64,000 nt of DNA from Leptodontidium sp. MPI-SDFR-AT-0119 (lineage: Eukaryota > Ascomycota > Leotiomycetes > Helotiales > Leptodontidiaceae). The position numbers were made by a program, and so were the translations under genes. Below, piece after piece: positions 1 through 11,859 of this stretch (position 1 is the stretch's first letter; each line of letters starts with the position of its first letter). The stretch spans positions 1,674,001-1,738,000 of the forward strand of contig JAHLEZ010000009.1 in NCBI GenBank assembly GCA_020726505.1, given 5' to 3'. The notes under the pieces are model-generated. The model was not told where the DNA came from. It worked only from the letters and a program-made list of their open reading frames with translations, and did not search any database.

Positions 1-4
1 CGTC

Positions 5-1147
5 ATGAGACTCAGCCAGGATGACGAGAAAAAGCGGATTATACTCAGCTCACTCCGAGACTTCTGTTCTGCAAGCTCGGAAACGGGTGCGTGGAAGTTT
101 CAATCTACCGGGGAGCCAATTGAACCTCACAGAGGTGTGACACAGTCCTGTCTACTGCACGTATGCTCCATAGCATTTTACTTCTTCGGACGTCGAGATG
201 TAGCCACTGGAGGGAGGGTACTGAGAAAAGCGTTTCTAAAACTTGAAGAAGAACTCTTGGAGAACAGCCCTTCTTTTTGCGTACGCCTGATGAGAGTCCT
301 GGTGCATCTAATGAGGCAAAACCTTGACGAGGGCCCCAAGCAACGAATAAAAGCGATGATTCTTGGACATTCACGCGATCTGCTCGTCAATAAATATTCG
401 TGTCAGCACCCCTTAGCTCAGCTGTTTCACCACCTTGCTCTTTGCGACGAGGAGCGTCTGCTAACGGTATGGCGTTGCTATTTGGATCTGCTTGGTTCAC
501 GCCTCGACAAGTCTAGGTACTGGCTTGTAAAGCGAGACTCCGAGTTGCAGGAATTAACGAAACAGTCGAAAGTCTGTGTTTCTTCAGAGCCAATTGGCGG
601 GAGACAGATCTTGCCTGCAGTACCCCAGCTGCAAAAGCAATCGAGCCTGTTAGACCGGTATAGAAGTTGTGAGGAATCCATGGGACCCCAGCATCCTTTC
701 ACTTTGGATGCACTCTGCAGTGTGGCGCAACATACGTGGTACACATTACACCGCTTCGAAGAGGGTGAAGCGCTATCGACAGAACTGATCAAGCGACTCG
801 AATGCTTACCCCAGGACTCACAGAGTCATGTTGCTCAAGTCTCAGGAGTCTGTTTCAGCGTATCGTTTCGTATTCTCTCGGATATGTATTTCTCCCGTAA
901 CTGCATAAGAGAAGCTATATTATTTGGACACAAATTCATCGCAGCAAAACTACCAATATACGGATCTTCAAGTCCATGGCATATCTGGCGACTTATCCTC
1001 CTGGGGCAAAGGCTAGTTGATCTTAACAAAAGTTCGCAAGCTGAAACGATACAGCTTCAATGGAAAGCCCACCTCGATGTTTACCTGTCTAACGGCAACG
1101 CCCTCACGCAGAAATCGCTGCTAGAACATTCGGAGCTTTCAAGCTAG
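5..1147 (+). CDS. Clr5/TPR-like fungal protein, 3' part
   Basis: An open frame of 380 codons starts at the ATG at position 5, but the frame is also open to the window edge, so the true start is probably outside. The C-terminal half reads like a tetratricopeptide-type helical array: the segment around residues 215-270 (SLLDRYRSCEESMGPQHPFT, then LHRFEEGEALSTELIKRL) matches the usual 'LGPEHPDTL...GRYEEAEAL' TPR style. The middle (FCVRLMRVLVHLMRQ, QHPLAQLFHHLALCDEE) resembles the C-terminal region of ascomycete proteins that begin with a Clr5 DNA-binding domain. That N-terminal domain is not visible here. Codon use is balanced and there are no RIP-type stops, unlike the sequence from 2.4 kb onward. 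Function is unknown; the family assignment is from memory of style and not a search. Confidence 0.6.
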   Translation: MRLSQDDEKKRIILSSLRDFCSASSETGAWKFQSTGEPIEPHRGVTQSCLLHVCSIAFYFFGRRDVATGGRVLRKAFLKLEEELLENSPSFCVRLMRVLVHLMRQNLDEGPKQRIKAMILGHSRDLLVNKYSCQHPLAQLFHHLALCDEERLLTVWRCYLDLLGSRLDKSRYWLVKRDSELQELTKQSKVCVSSEPIGGRQILPAVPQLQKQSSLLDRYRSCEESMGPQHPFTLDALCSVAQHTWYTLHRFEEGEALSTELIKRLECLPQDSQSHVAQVSGVCFSVSFRILSDMYFSRNCIREAILFGHKFIAAKLPIYGSSSPWHIWRLILLGQRLVDLNKSSQAETIQLQWKAHLDVYLSNGNALTQKSLLEHSELSS

Positions 1148-2099
1148 GACTGTGGGGGTAGTGGGGAATGCTGGAAAAGTGCTAGCATCTTCTGAGAAGA
1201 TGAAATTTGGAAGCGGCGAGCACAGTGGAACAGACACAAATTAATCTCTGTAAGTGCTCTAGTCGTTTATTTTTGTAGCAGATGACCTTTCATTGGGACG
1301 AAGGCACACAAGAAAAATAAATCAAGGCTGCGAGAACCTGAGTGTATATCATGACATAGCGGATGATTACGTGGCGAAAGGCGGTGACAACTGTCTGAGG
1401 AGGAATACAGGAAGCGGCTGTCATTGTGAGCTTGTTTGCAGATCACTGTTAACATCCATGCAGGCGATACGGACGAGAATCCAAGTGAGCGAGATCATGG
1501 GCTCATTGCGGACAGATAAGCATGGAGGTACTTGTTAAGTCGTCCCACCGGCCTTGTTGGGTTTCGCCTTAGGAGTTGGCTCTCGTGTGTATATCGAGAT
1601 TACTAGTCGGTTTCAGACTCGAGGCTCACAAATTCGTCGTCGCTTATCACAATTGGAACTGGCTTCGGATTCTTGCATGTAATTTGATCCTGTTGAGCTT
1701 GTTTCGAGGGATGATACACTTGTAGTTCTAGTCGCTCGATAGAGTGAACTGATATGTCGATGAACTGTTGTTCATGTTCCTTCTTGTGCTAAAAAATTTC
1801 GATTAAAGCTTTATTCCCCTTCAACTGTTCGACTGTGATATGGAAGGGGTATTCCCTCCTGATATTACTGAAACAGTCACGAAGTATTAAGTAATGGTGC
1901 CAGTGCGGATTGTTATTCGTCTTGACTACACAAGTGAGCTACAGTCTCTTACTAGGATTTAGCCGCATGTTAAGGATTCGGAGTCGGTCCGTAGTATACT
2001 TTCACTAATAGAGGAGCTGATGAAGATGTAGAAGCTGAGTTCTCAGAAGCGACTTCTTCTCGTCTATAATTTTTCCACATTAGAGGCCTCATTAATATC
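1148..2099. other. intergenic, nothing coding recognised
   Basis: About 950 bases of ordinary composition between the TPR-like gene and the convergent DUF1330-like gene. A short open frame at 1293-1538 has no recognisable motif and low-complexity codon use, so it is not called. AT content rises after about 1,700. No tRNA-like structure or repeat pair was seen. Confidence 0.5.
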
Positions 2100-2435
2100 C
2101 TAAAGTTTTGCCTTCTCCTCCGCACCCCCTCTCATCTCCGCAATCCCAACCTCACTGGTAAACAGAATACACGTATCCCTCAAACTCCCCACTCTATAAC
2201 TTTGATTCGCTTCTTGATAATCCTCACTCGCAAGCATATCCGCAAAATTCCACAAGCTAGGATAATGCGCCAGCGCAACTTCATCCCATCCTTCCCCTTT
2301 CCCACCATCCTTAATCACACTCCCCACGATCTTCGCATCGCCACCCCTACTACTTCCCGCAGACTCCGCAAATGCCTTGCCGTATTTGAGGTATTCCTCT
2401 TTCATGCCTGGTTTGAAGGCTAGAAAATTGAGCAT
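2100..2435 (-). CDS. DUF1330-like small alpha-beta barrel protein
   Basis: A 111-codon frame starting MLNFLAFKPGMKEEYLKYGK and containing ALAHYPSLWNFADMLASEDY then YRVGSLRDTCILFTSEV. The order (beta strand MLNFL, helix of the KYGKAFAES type, WDEVALAHYPS strand, FADMLASEDY helix) is that of DUF1330 and related dimeric alpha/beta barrel proteins, which are usually about 100-120 residues long. No catalytic residue is known for this fungal branch. The frame has no internal stop. The codons just upstream follow a GCGCAG that could be a splice acceptor, so a short first exon is possible. The gene is the last intact frame before the RIP-degraded block and may be complete or lack its first few residues. 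Confidence 0.6.
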   Translation of the reverse strand: MLNFLAFKPGMKEEYLKYGKAFAESAGSSRGGDAKIVGSVIKDGGKGEGWDEVALAHYPSLWNFADMLASEDYQEANQSYRVGSLRDTCILFTSEVGIAEMRGGAEEKAKL

Positions 2436-5400
2436 CGAAACTGCGCGAATGGGTATTATTCCTCATTCCCCCAGGTTCTGTATCTTTTCAAGCACAGCTC
2501 TATTAACCTATTTACTTCGGTGTAATCGTAACACTGTAAGGCAGACTCTACTGTGTTATTGAGAGCGTTGTGAAGTAAGATATCGTTAACTTTATTCACG
2601 TTCGTAAGACCTTTATCTACAATTACCTAGCGGATTCGGACAGCAATTTTGCGGTAGTATATTACTTTAACTCTCTTACTTATCCTAATATTGTCGTAAA
2701 TCGTACCTACTATAATATAGATGTCCGCTCTTAACTTGCTGTTTAAATTGTTATTAAGATTATTTAATACTGCTAAGGCAGTAGTAAGTAATCTTAAGCC
2801 GTCTTAACTTGACTTTCGCTCTTAAGTATTAAAAGTAGTATCGTAAAGGAGCTACGTAAACGCCACGGACCCTTATATAAAAGCCTACGAATGTGTAAAT
2901 GTTATCTTTAAAGTAAGAATCTACGGGATGGCTTTTTTGAAGTCCGCCTATAACTTTAAGTTAGGAACTTAAATAAGCGAAGCGAATAAAGTAATTTTTC
3001 GAACGGCGGCGACGGCCCTTTCGAAAACTTCGTATCGTAGAGTAAGATCTTTGTCGAGCTTATATAAAATGGCTCTTTAAAGGGCACGATATATTAACAC
3101 TATCTCTTAGCTGCCTGACGCTAGCCGTACTAAGGCTCGCCTGACGAGGCACCGAATCATCTCGATAAACTTAAAAGATGTGAGCCTAAGACTTTAAAGC
3201 TTTAATAGTCGACTTACTTAACTTTACGATTCGTGAATTCTAGTTTGCCTTCGAGCCTCGAGTCGGAGTTATTAAGAAATATAACTGTTAATATTAAGTC
3301 CGGATTTATAAACGTTATTATATAGGCAAGAGATTTTGTATTAAATAGTAGTTCCTTTAAGGCGAAGTCTTACACAACCTCGAGTCTCTTAATAAAAGAC
3401 GATTTTAACACTATAAGATCGCACTCTTATAAGGAGTAATAACGTTATTTTACGAGCTCTAAGAAGTCACTTAAAGAATAAGGCGTATTACTTACGTACC
3501 TACTTATATAAGTAATAGTAAAGAGTAACCCTTCGAACATCTTAGCGATTTCTTTAGACGCTTCTACATTATATTATAATGTCGTCGATTCCCGATTAAT
3601 ATAAGAAAGTAATAATTATAATCTATCCTCGATAAGTAAGTCTTATAATAATATATTATATATTATCTATTATTTAAACTCTTACTTCTACGCGGTAACT
3701 AGGATTCCCGAATCTAATTTAGAACTAGTTTGCTAATAGCGAAGTATACTTAGTTAGTCTTCTATATTGTCAAGAATAAGAAGCTATATTTAGTCTATAA
3801 CGACTTAAGATTAAAAAAAATAATTAGACTAATATACGAAATATAACTTACTTATATTCTTAAACTGGTCTCGGGCTTCGTCAATTCTGGTACTTTCGGC
3901 ACTGTTAGTTAGGCTTGAGATTAATCTAAGAGAGTAAAGCTTAAGGACAACTTACGTATATAACTTAATTAAATCCGATATTATCTTAACTAAAAGCTAG
4001 AAGATATAATCATAAGAGCTATAGTATTTATATATATATTCTAGTATAATAGACGTCTTCTTAATCTCACTTAGCTTATAAATTAAATACGACTACGCTT
4101 CGGTTATTATAGAAAGCTTAAGTAAATATAAACGACGAAAAGTTTCTAGTAATATATTATCCTTGCCTCGAAAGCTAAAGTCTTTTCGCTTTACTACTTT
4201 ATAAGGTGAGACTTTATTAGTATAAGTAAGTATTATTAGGGTTTTCGGATTTCTCTTATTCTCTTTTGCCTTTATTTAATTCTATTAGAAAGCTAACTAC
4301 GCCTCCTTCTCAAAGTTCGACTTATAAGTTTCTATTAATACTAAAATAATTCGTAACTATTAATGTAAGCTAAAGGAGACTAAATGTTTTAGGATATTTA
4401 CTTCAGATCTCTTAATATAAAGTAGTAAATATTTAGGGAAATTACTTTTACTAATAAGTTTATAACTTATTTATTTTATAACTTAGATATAGAAAGCGCT
4501 ATAGTTATCGAACAGATTAAGTAGCGGATATATGACCTATTATTATTCGGGAAGAGAGCCATATATATATTAAACCTAAGTAATATATTGTAAAAGTCTG
4601 TTATAACATTTAGAATTTAATAAAGATAATTTATAAATCGACACGCATACTAACAAGTCAATATTAAAGCTCCGCCTTAATTAATTAAAAATCAGATTTA
4701 TACCTCAATTACCGCCAGGGTTCTTAACTAGATTAAAGTTAATAGTATTTTTATTTATGTAAATAATAAAATAGCCTTCTCAAAAGACTTAAGGTATTAA
4801 AGATATAAATTAAGCTTGTATTTAACTAAGACAGAAATATTTAAGCGTGAGTAAATCTTATAAAAATTATCGAGAGATACTTAGAATACTTTTAGGTTAT
4901 TAATATTTATATTCGATAAAAATTCAGTATATTCTTGTAAATCTCAAGCCGTCTCTAGCTTTTGGCACGACTGCCGCTAAAGAGCCTCTAAAGGCTATAT
5001 CGCTATATCACGTCTTTAGTTCTATATATTATGACTTATAAAAATCTATTACAAAGTTTAGGCCTAAGATTCACGGTTTCTCGTCAAAGCTAGATGAAAA
5101 ATGTAACCTTTGTGGTCTTAGGCTTCTAACTTGTCTCGCAAACTAGTTACGTATAACACAAACAAGACCGAGGGACAAGCAAGGTAAATTCTTAGAGACT
5201 TAGTAAATTACTTTCTAATATCCCGCCTCGCGGTAACGTTTAGTTACAGGCGCTCTTAGTATCTAATAAGGGCACTCTTTATATAACGTAAGCCTTATTA
5301 GCCTATAATTATGATCTAAGTAATATATATAAAATATATTTACTAACGTGATAGAACTTAGTCGAAGATATATAAAGTATAGTGAGGCTAAGGATGTTAT

Positions 5401-7583
5401 AAGGGAAGCCGGGTGTCGGTTATAATATAGTAATATTATAATAAGCTATTATAAAATATACTTAGTAAGTAGTCTAAGAAATGTAGCAAAAGAGGCGTGA
5501 TACGACAGCTCTCGTTGGCTTGAGCCTTATAGGCATAAAACCCAGCTTACTCGGGGGGGAATAAGTTAATAGAATACGTAAATGCGCTGTCATATTTCTC
5601 ATGCCCCACGATTCCCTTTATTTGGCACGAGAGACCGCTATATTAGGCACTAGGCTTTTTTTAACTTCGTCTTCGTCGACTTCTTAAGTAAATAAGTACT
5701 TAAATTAAGTGTATTAATAAAGAAGATCCGAAGTTTCTCTTCGATTATTAAAAAATCTCTTTATTACTTAAAGCCTACTTTTAATTTTCTAAAAGCTATA
5801 GAAAAGTAAGTTATCCTGAGATAAAAAACGACCTAAATCACATAATTAAAAAGCCCTTTACTTAATAACACTAAGAATTCACTATTAAAGATTTCTTTAA
5901 TAGAACGTCTTAATACTTTTAATTAAGATATTAAGAAGTTAAATATAACGGCCGGAAATACTAGGCTATTAATTAGTATTACCTAGTAAGGCGAGTAGGT
6001 GTATTAGGGCTATTATAGCTATTAAAATACTAAATTAAAGGAAACTCTTAACGGCGATATTATTTATTACCTTAAGTCTCTAACTAAGGCTCTCACGGCA
6101 GTTACCTTAATTATTTTAGTTAATAAAAGCAAGTTAAGTTAAGATACACGCTTACTTAATATAATTCCTAGATTTTATTAGCGAAACAAAGATATAAAGT
6201 TAGAGGCAATTATCATCGATCTCTTAGCTCATAGAATAGGACTAGTTATAAGAATAAATTACTAGGCCTAGATAAAGCAAGAGTTACTCCTCTCACCCGA
6301 GGAAGCTATTAATGTCCTTAGTACATTATATAAAACTACAGATTTCCGTACTACGATTAAGTACAATAATTAATTAATCTTACGCACTCGCTAGTCGTAT
6401 TATTAAACAAACAAGCGGTATGCCCCTTAAAACGTTCATATAAACCTATTTCTTTTAACCCTTAAGTCTTAAATACACAACTTTCGCGGAAGTTACTAGT
6501 AATAACTACGTAAGTTATTATATTACTTTAAGCGACAGTACTCTATTCGAAGTACCTCATCCCGAGATTAGAAGCGCTAAGCTTATAATAGGAACTACTG
6601 GCGTAAAAAGTAGTCTCAATGACTTACTTCGGATTTACGGGTCGATTCTTGCAACTATAATTAATTAGAAACAGACTAGCTTCACTACTACCTTAAGGAA
6701 TCCCTTTAAGTAAATAGTTATAGTATTTACTTCTTATAATAAGAAAGGCACTACTAAGTATAACTTAAGCTAATTTCTTACTAAACTTCCGGCTAAGATT
6801 AAATAGATTAGTATTAATAATAAGAAAGTAGCGAAAAACTTAATCGTTACACGTAATATTACTCTAACACTTATTACTTATTATAATGAAAGTATACTAG
6901 GCGTATTGTCTTTTGTTTATGTGATCTTAGAGTCTTAAATAATAATTATAGTTTTAGGGAATACGCTTGCCTTCATAGACGTTTTTAATTACGTAAGTGA
7001 AATAATACTAAAAATAATTCTCTAAAGTAAGGAGGTAATAGAATTTCTCTTATTAATACTTAAAGCCAAGAACACTTCACTCTAAGGGCTATTAAAGACT
7101 ACAGAGAAGCTTAAGGTTAATCGAAAGTCTAGAACATTACATAAACCTTTAGGCGAATACGAAAGATAGTATATAAATATAGAAAAGAACTTTTACTTAA
7201 TATTAAAATTCACGGCAATAGTCTTCGGATAAATATATAAGGGCTTCCAAAGATATATTATAATCTATACTACTATTACGACGACATTTTTGTATAAAAC
7301 TACGACTAAGACGTAAAAGTAAAGCGGGTAATGTTTTCTTAGTTATCTAATGCTTTTTATAAGGTTTACTTCTAGACAAACTCTAATAGTAAAATTAAGC
7401 GGATTTTCTAAGCGTATATACAAGATGAGCTTAATAGAGAGTTATTTGAGAAGGAGGGGCATTAGACGGCGACGGTAAACATTTAGCTACTTGTCGCGGT
7501 TAGAGTTATATCGGGTGTAACCTTTAATCAAACCTTGTCAAGACACTTTAAGGGCGTGGTAGTCTCTGGACGAATGAAACTTG
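2436..7583. other. RIP-degraded AT-rich block, unidentified
   Basis: About 5.1 kb with very low CpA and TpG, high TpA and dense stops in all frames, yet with long stretches that look protein-like if TAA/TAG are read as former Gln or Trp. Examples are a minus-strand stretch near 2,950-3,300 (reads IRCLVRRALVRLAS, then LRYEVFERAVAAVRKIT) and plus-strand stretches near 4,970-5,100 and 5,650-6,400 (LEAIIIDLLAHRIGLVIRIN). I could not match any to a known transposon domain and found no LTR pair or target duplication inside. Likely one or more old transposable elements. Confidence 0.5.
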
Positions 7584-7840
7584 TGTAATAGTGATAAGGA
7601 ATATGATACAGTGTTAATCGAGAGTAATACAGCGCGAAAAGCCGATGAAAGTGGTCTCAGGCAGCCCAGCAGGGCTCGAGATTCTGCGCTCTGCCTTGCT
7701 GGGCATCGAAGATACGGCCTAAATACAGATAATGCGCCTTGGCCACCTCCCTGTCCACATCTACTGATCTTGACTTGTATTCTTATGTGCCCGACGCCCT
7801 TAGTCTGTAGAGGCGGAGCAGTAAGGGGTACTATACTACA
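7584..7840. repeat. possible solo LTR
   Basis: A 257-bp segment beginning TGTAATAG and ending CTATACTACA, so TG...CA with TGTA/TACA ends. It is flanked by ACTTG on the left and AGTTG on the right, a 4 of 5 match to a target duplication. It is richer in GC and CpA than its surroundings and contains a hairpin (GCCCAGCAGGG near 7,662 pairing with CCTTGCTGGGC near 7,693). No second copy lies in the window, so this rests on end structure only. A long open frame at 7581-7961 overlaps it but shows no protein motif. Confidence 0.3.
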
Positions 7841-9099
7841 AGTTGCTGTACTACTCCTTCGTTCTAGGCAAATTTATCTACACATCTACTCTTATCTAAC
7901 CTACTTACCTATTATTACCCTTCTTATAATTAGTAGTCAGGCAATATTTCTAGTAATATAAAGTAAGTTATAATAAACAGGAGGCTCAAAATTATGCCCT
8001 ATCTAATCTTATATATAGGGACAAAGTAAGCCGCCAAGTTTTCGGCGTAAGGTATTTTATAAGATATGTGGATTCTAAAGTATAGTCACTTCACTAGGCG
8101 ACAGTGAATAACGTAAAGAATCACACTACTATTAAGTACAGTATTATTACTTACCTTCGCGAAGAGCGGGCGCCCGTTTGTGCCTGATTAATACATTTGC
8201 TGCTCTCTTACTCCTAACTAGATCACAGTGACTACAGCTGTTTTTCTATTTACTAAGCTGAATTAGTAGTATAATACATAACACGCTCTGTCCCTTTTGC
8301 TGAACATAACTATATTATTAATATTACGCACCTTACTATTGTTGTTAACTATATACTTTTTAGTTATTATACTTTTATAGTTATTTAGCTCTCGTACTTA
8401 GGTCGCCAGTGCACACTTAGAGTAATAGCCACTTTATAATAAGTATAACTTCAATTAAGGTCTATAACATTTATAAGCTAATAGAACAACTCTTTAAAAA
8501 GTATAAAAGATAAAATTAAAGTTATAGTTAAAAGACTTATAGTTATATAACCTGAAATCGAACACATAATAGCTTTTACTAAGATAGTTAGCTATTCGCT
8601 TAGTACAATCTACTATAGTAGAATTATATATACTGCCTATTTTAAATATTAAGATCTAGCTTAAAAAACTCTACTAAATAATAATATTATTTACTTAATT
8701 TACTTCTTATTAAAATCTATAACTACTATAACTATAGGAATTCTCGTCGACGAAGGAGAACTTACTTAGGACACTAAAATTATCAACGTCCTCGATAACT
8801 TCTAAATCGAAGACGATGTGATATAAGTAAACGCTACTCTTATTAATATACTTTCTTATTATAATAGGCTATAAGGGACAAATATATGGCTTAAAAGCTA
8901 AAATAATATTCTTTTTCTAATATTAGACGTTATAAATATAATTAACTCTTTAAAACTCGCACATCCTTTTTAAGTAACTTAAGAGTATAGTAATTATAAA
9001 TACGAACTCGTTATATAAGTTATATATAAAACACTAGGCATAAAATGGCACTAAGTAATTTCCGATTAAGTCTTGAAACCTTTAAACTTAAAACGTATT
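7841..9099. other. RIP-degraded sequence, nothing identified
   Basis: AT-rich, stop-dense sequence. A less mutated patch at about 8,150-8,300 keeps several CpA and TpG dinucleotides. The plus-strand frame that becomes clear after 9,100 may begin in the second half of this stretch (for example LVIQVIYKTLGIKWH near 9,020), but no domain could be named. Confidence 0.4.
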
Positions 9100-10060
9100 A
9101 GCTTCGATGTTAACTTCGGAAACCACGATAACGTCGCCCTTACGTATACAACTTTAGACGACACGACCCTTGTCCTTATTTAAGGTCTAAAGTTAGGCTT
9201 AAAGACAATCCTTAAGATTAAGGGCAGGGTACGAAGCTCTATCTGTGATATACTAAAGTTTTACTACGTTCTCCTTGTCTTAGGAAGTAATTAATATAAG
9301 TTTAGTAAAACCTTAACTCCCGATTCACTATTTAAACAAGTGCGAGAGTAATTTTCATTTCACATATAGCTTTCTGATCCGAAGTACTCTTAGACTAATT
9401 ATAGATTTAGGTTAGCTCGTGTATAGCTACTTAGTCTAATAAGTGCGATCGGAACTAATCCGGCATTATATCCTGATATGCCTATCGTTAGGCGTAACTT
9501 ACTATCGCGTCTAGTATTATATTACTAAGGTACTTTAGTAAGTGCGTTTATTACCGTCATTTTATTCCCGGAAATAGATAGCGAAGTTGTTGTTTTAATT
9601 AATTTACTTCCTTTAAATAAGAGCGACGACTAAATTAGTTAGCTTATCACCGAAATTATCTTCGATACTAAAAACCGCAACGACTACGTTACACTAGCAT
9701 AAAAGGGTGCTAATTCGTAGCGCAAATGATACGATAGACTTAAAGATTAACTATAAGCAAAGTGTCCTCTAAAGATCGATTTACGGCTACTAAGCGATTA
9801 TATTAGGAAATTTTATAGTAAAGTAGGCACACTACTTATTTACATTACTAAATAAGATAACACGCTTTTTATAAACTTCTAAAACAACCTACAAGAGACT
9901 TATAAGATGATTTATTATTAAGGTGACATATTTACTTAGTTATCCTCACGTAATAACTTAGCTAGTAGAGGACGTTTCACTCGATTTGGCGCTTAGTTTT
10001 ATATAATAACACGATAAAGCTAAAAAAGAAGGAAAAGACTTCTAAAAAAGATAATTCTTT
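9100..10060 (+). pseudogene. long decayed reading frame of unknown family
   Basis: Reading the plus strand with TAA/TAG taken as lost Gln or Trp codons gives about 300 residues that look like genuine protein: LDDTTLVLI, KGRVRSSICDILKFYYVLLV, YPDMPIVRRNLLSRLVLYY, SAFITVILFPEIDSEVVVLI, ITEIIFDTKNRNDYVTLA, KIDLRLLSDYIRKFYSKVGT, ASRGRFTRFGA. The frame is broken only by RIP-type stops over the last roughly 200 residues, which argues for a real former gene. I do not recognise the family; it does not look like reverse transcriptase, integrase, transposase DDE or a helicase. It could be a host gene copy or a transposon accessory gene. Confidence 0.45.
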
Positions 10061-10299
10061 AGATAGCCTTATATAATTTTATTTTATGTTTCCTTGTTTT
10101 ATTCTTGAAAATGTTTGTCTTTGTTCATAAGATATACACGGTTATTAGCTTATAGTGTTTTATTTAGTCCTAAATAAATTAATGTAATAATTCTCGTTAT
10201 TTTTAGCTAATATTATCCGCTTTAATAGCTTTAATAATTGTACTTTAATACAAAAGAGCTCCTATATAATAGTGCTAAGAAAATCCCCTACTAACCTGT

Positions 10300-10740
10300 C
10301 TACTTATTACAAGAGGCTGTCCTTTTTATCTAGCCTTCTAATAATTAAAAACCATAGCGCGAGCTTTAATTGTTCGCCTTAGTCGTGTGCCCTAGATTCT
10401 GTTAAGTATTCTAAAAGATATATATAAATAAACTTAAACCTATTAGCTTAATAAAAGCGAGATACTTCGGAGTAGTACTTATATTTTACTTTTACGTTCT
10501 CCTAAGAATCAAACATCTTCATAATAAGAGCCTCGTCTAGCTATTGTTTGTTCAAATAAAACCACTTATGTACTTTATTAGGGTAGAGATAAAATGACTC
10601 TCTAACAAAAGCCTGCCTTACATAGTCGCTAGCGATAAGCTCGCTATTAGAAACGGTTGTTCCATTATAAACCGCTAATAGGTAATCTTTTATGACATCC
10701 TTAAGTGGTCTCCACACGCTGTAGCTGATAGTTAAATCGT
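10300..10740 (-). pseudogene. AsaB/CmcJ-type oxygenase fragment, RIP-broken
   Basis: The minus strand reads SVWRPLKDVIKDYLLAVYNG, then SELIASDYVRQAFVRESFYL, YPNKVHKWFYLNKQQ and DEALIMKMFDSQENVKVKY. The order 'N-x-WRPL...LA.CD...S-DL, NP-x-H-(K/R)-W-Y, DE-(V/A)-L..K.(Y/F)DS' is the core signature of fungal AsaB/CmcJ/NvfI-like proteins (hydroxylase/desaturase or methyltransferase-like, often in secondary-metabolite clusters). The fragment lacks the N-terminal part and the C-terminal 'PRESIE' segment. In-frame TAG and TAA codons occur at expected Gln positions, so it is not functional. It is convergent with the next fragment on the plus strand. Family call is by motif memory. Confidence 0.45.
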
Positions 10741-10839
10741 TCAGACTAGAAGGAGAGCTTTCTGTACTTGAGTATCCTCACTCTTCCTTTGAAGAATTTG
10801 GCTTTGGGCCCTGGATACATCCGGTCACTCCAGCAGGAA

Positions 10840-11170
10840 GGTGAAGGGATCACCTTTTCAAAAGGTGTTTGCGAGTTTGGCTATCTCCATAACAAGAAAC
10901 GCGCTCACCCTAACCTAGTTAATAACTAATGGAGGTCGTACGGTATCCGAGAAGAACACCGTATCTCCCTGACGATGATGGAGGAGATCGCTTAGCAGTG
11001 GCGCCAATGGGACCTATACGACGATGAGATTGATGCTGCCCCGTCTCCACTCCCTCACTACATCGTCCCTACCAAAGAGCTTCTTAGCTTTCTCTATGCC
11101 CAGATCAACAAATACTGTTTCCTCTTTGAGCATGTTCTCGGGCACACTACTATGACATATTTATTCAAAT
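10840..11170 (+). pseudogene. fragment of fungal hypothetical protein
   Basis: One plus-strand frame gives about 100 residues with only two stops (10930-10932 TAA and 10993-10995 TAG, both at plausible Gln codons): FSKGVCEFGYLHNKKRAHPN, WRSYGIREEHRISLTMMEEI, QWRQWDLYDDEIDAAPSPLP, HYIVPTKELLSFLYAQINKY. Composition is much less RIP-shifted than upstream. It resembles a multi-copy ascomycete hypothetical protein I have seen without known function. No start or end is visible, and the downstream codons run into stops after 11,165. Confidence 0.4.
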
Positions 11171-11291
11171 AGACATAGTTTGATAATAATCTTCATTGAG
11201 CATACCCTTCTAAGAGGGTAGGGAAGCGACGATTATATAGAAAAGTGTCAGAGGTTAACCCCACTTCAACAGTACTGTACAGGAATTGATG

Positions 11292-11480
11292 TTGCTAGCA
11301 GTGGATTCCCAGCGTCAGATTGATTCCACGCAGGTCCCGGACATCGATTGGGGCACCATGGTCGATAATTCCGCCGAGAATCGAGTTGGGTGGTCGTTTT
11401 TGGACGACGAGCGGAGCCGGTTCGAAGTAGATGGCAAATGGTAGTTATATCAACGCATGTTTCACCGAGCAGAGGGCGCG
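11292..11480 (+). pseudogene. second hypothetical-protein fragment
   Basis: The plus strand reads QIDSTQVPDIDWGTMVDNSA, then ENRVGWSFLDDERSRFEVDG and KW-stop-LYQRMF. The single stop (TAG at 11442-11444) follows a Trp codon and is likely a former TGG. Its style matches the same group of large fungal hypothetical proteins as the fragment just upstream, so the two may be pieces of one gene or of neighbouring genes separated by lost sequence. No function can be given. Confidence 0.35.
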
Positions 11481-11859
11481 GAAGGCCAGCAATGAGAGCA
11501 GATACCTAAGGGAGATACTATAACAAACTTCTAGTGAAAATGTGAGTTGACCTAAAGACCAAAAATGCGAAGTCCCTGCTGACTAAGGCTTGTTTCTTGG
11601 AAGAGACCTTTCAGCGTATGGTCACGTGATTAGAAAGCGCGTTTTCTTGGTTGGCGGGCGCACGACGCGCCTCGTCTTCGAACCTCGACCGAACACCAAC
11701 ACCTATACTGCTTCCTCCTCCCCACGGCATACGATAACCTCTACTCGAAGACCCCAAACGCGCACATCGCATCACAATCTTATATCTCAATCTCAACCTC
11801 TGCCACGCACCGCTGACAGTACATCTACCTATCCGGTCCTCCCTTTCATCCCGCGAAGA

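Noticed and set aside
1293..1538. 81-codon open frame near the left gene
   Set aside because: No motif, no codon bias, and overlapped by another open frame on the minus strand.
7581..7961. 126-codon open frame
   Set aside because: Overlaps a probable LTR and has a composition with no domain; the hydrophobic end is due to TA-rich sequence.
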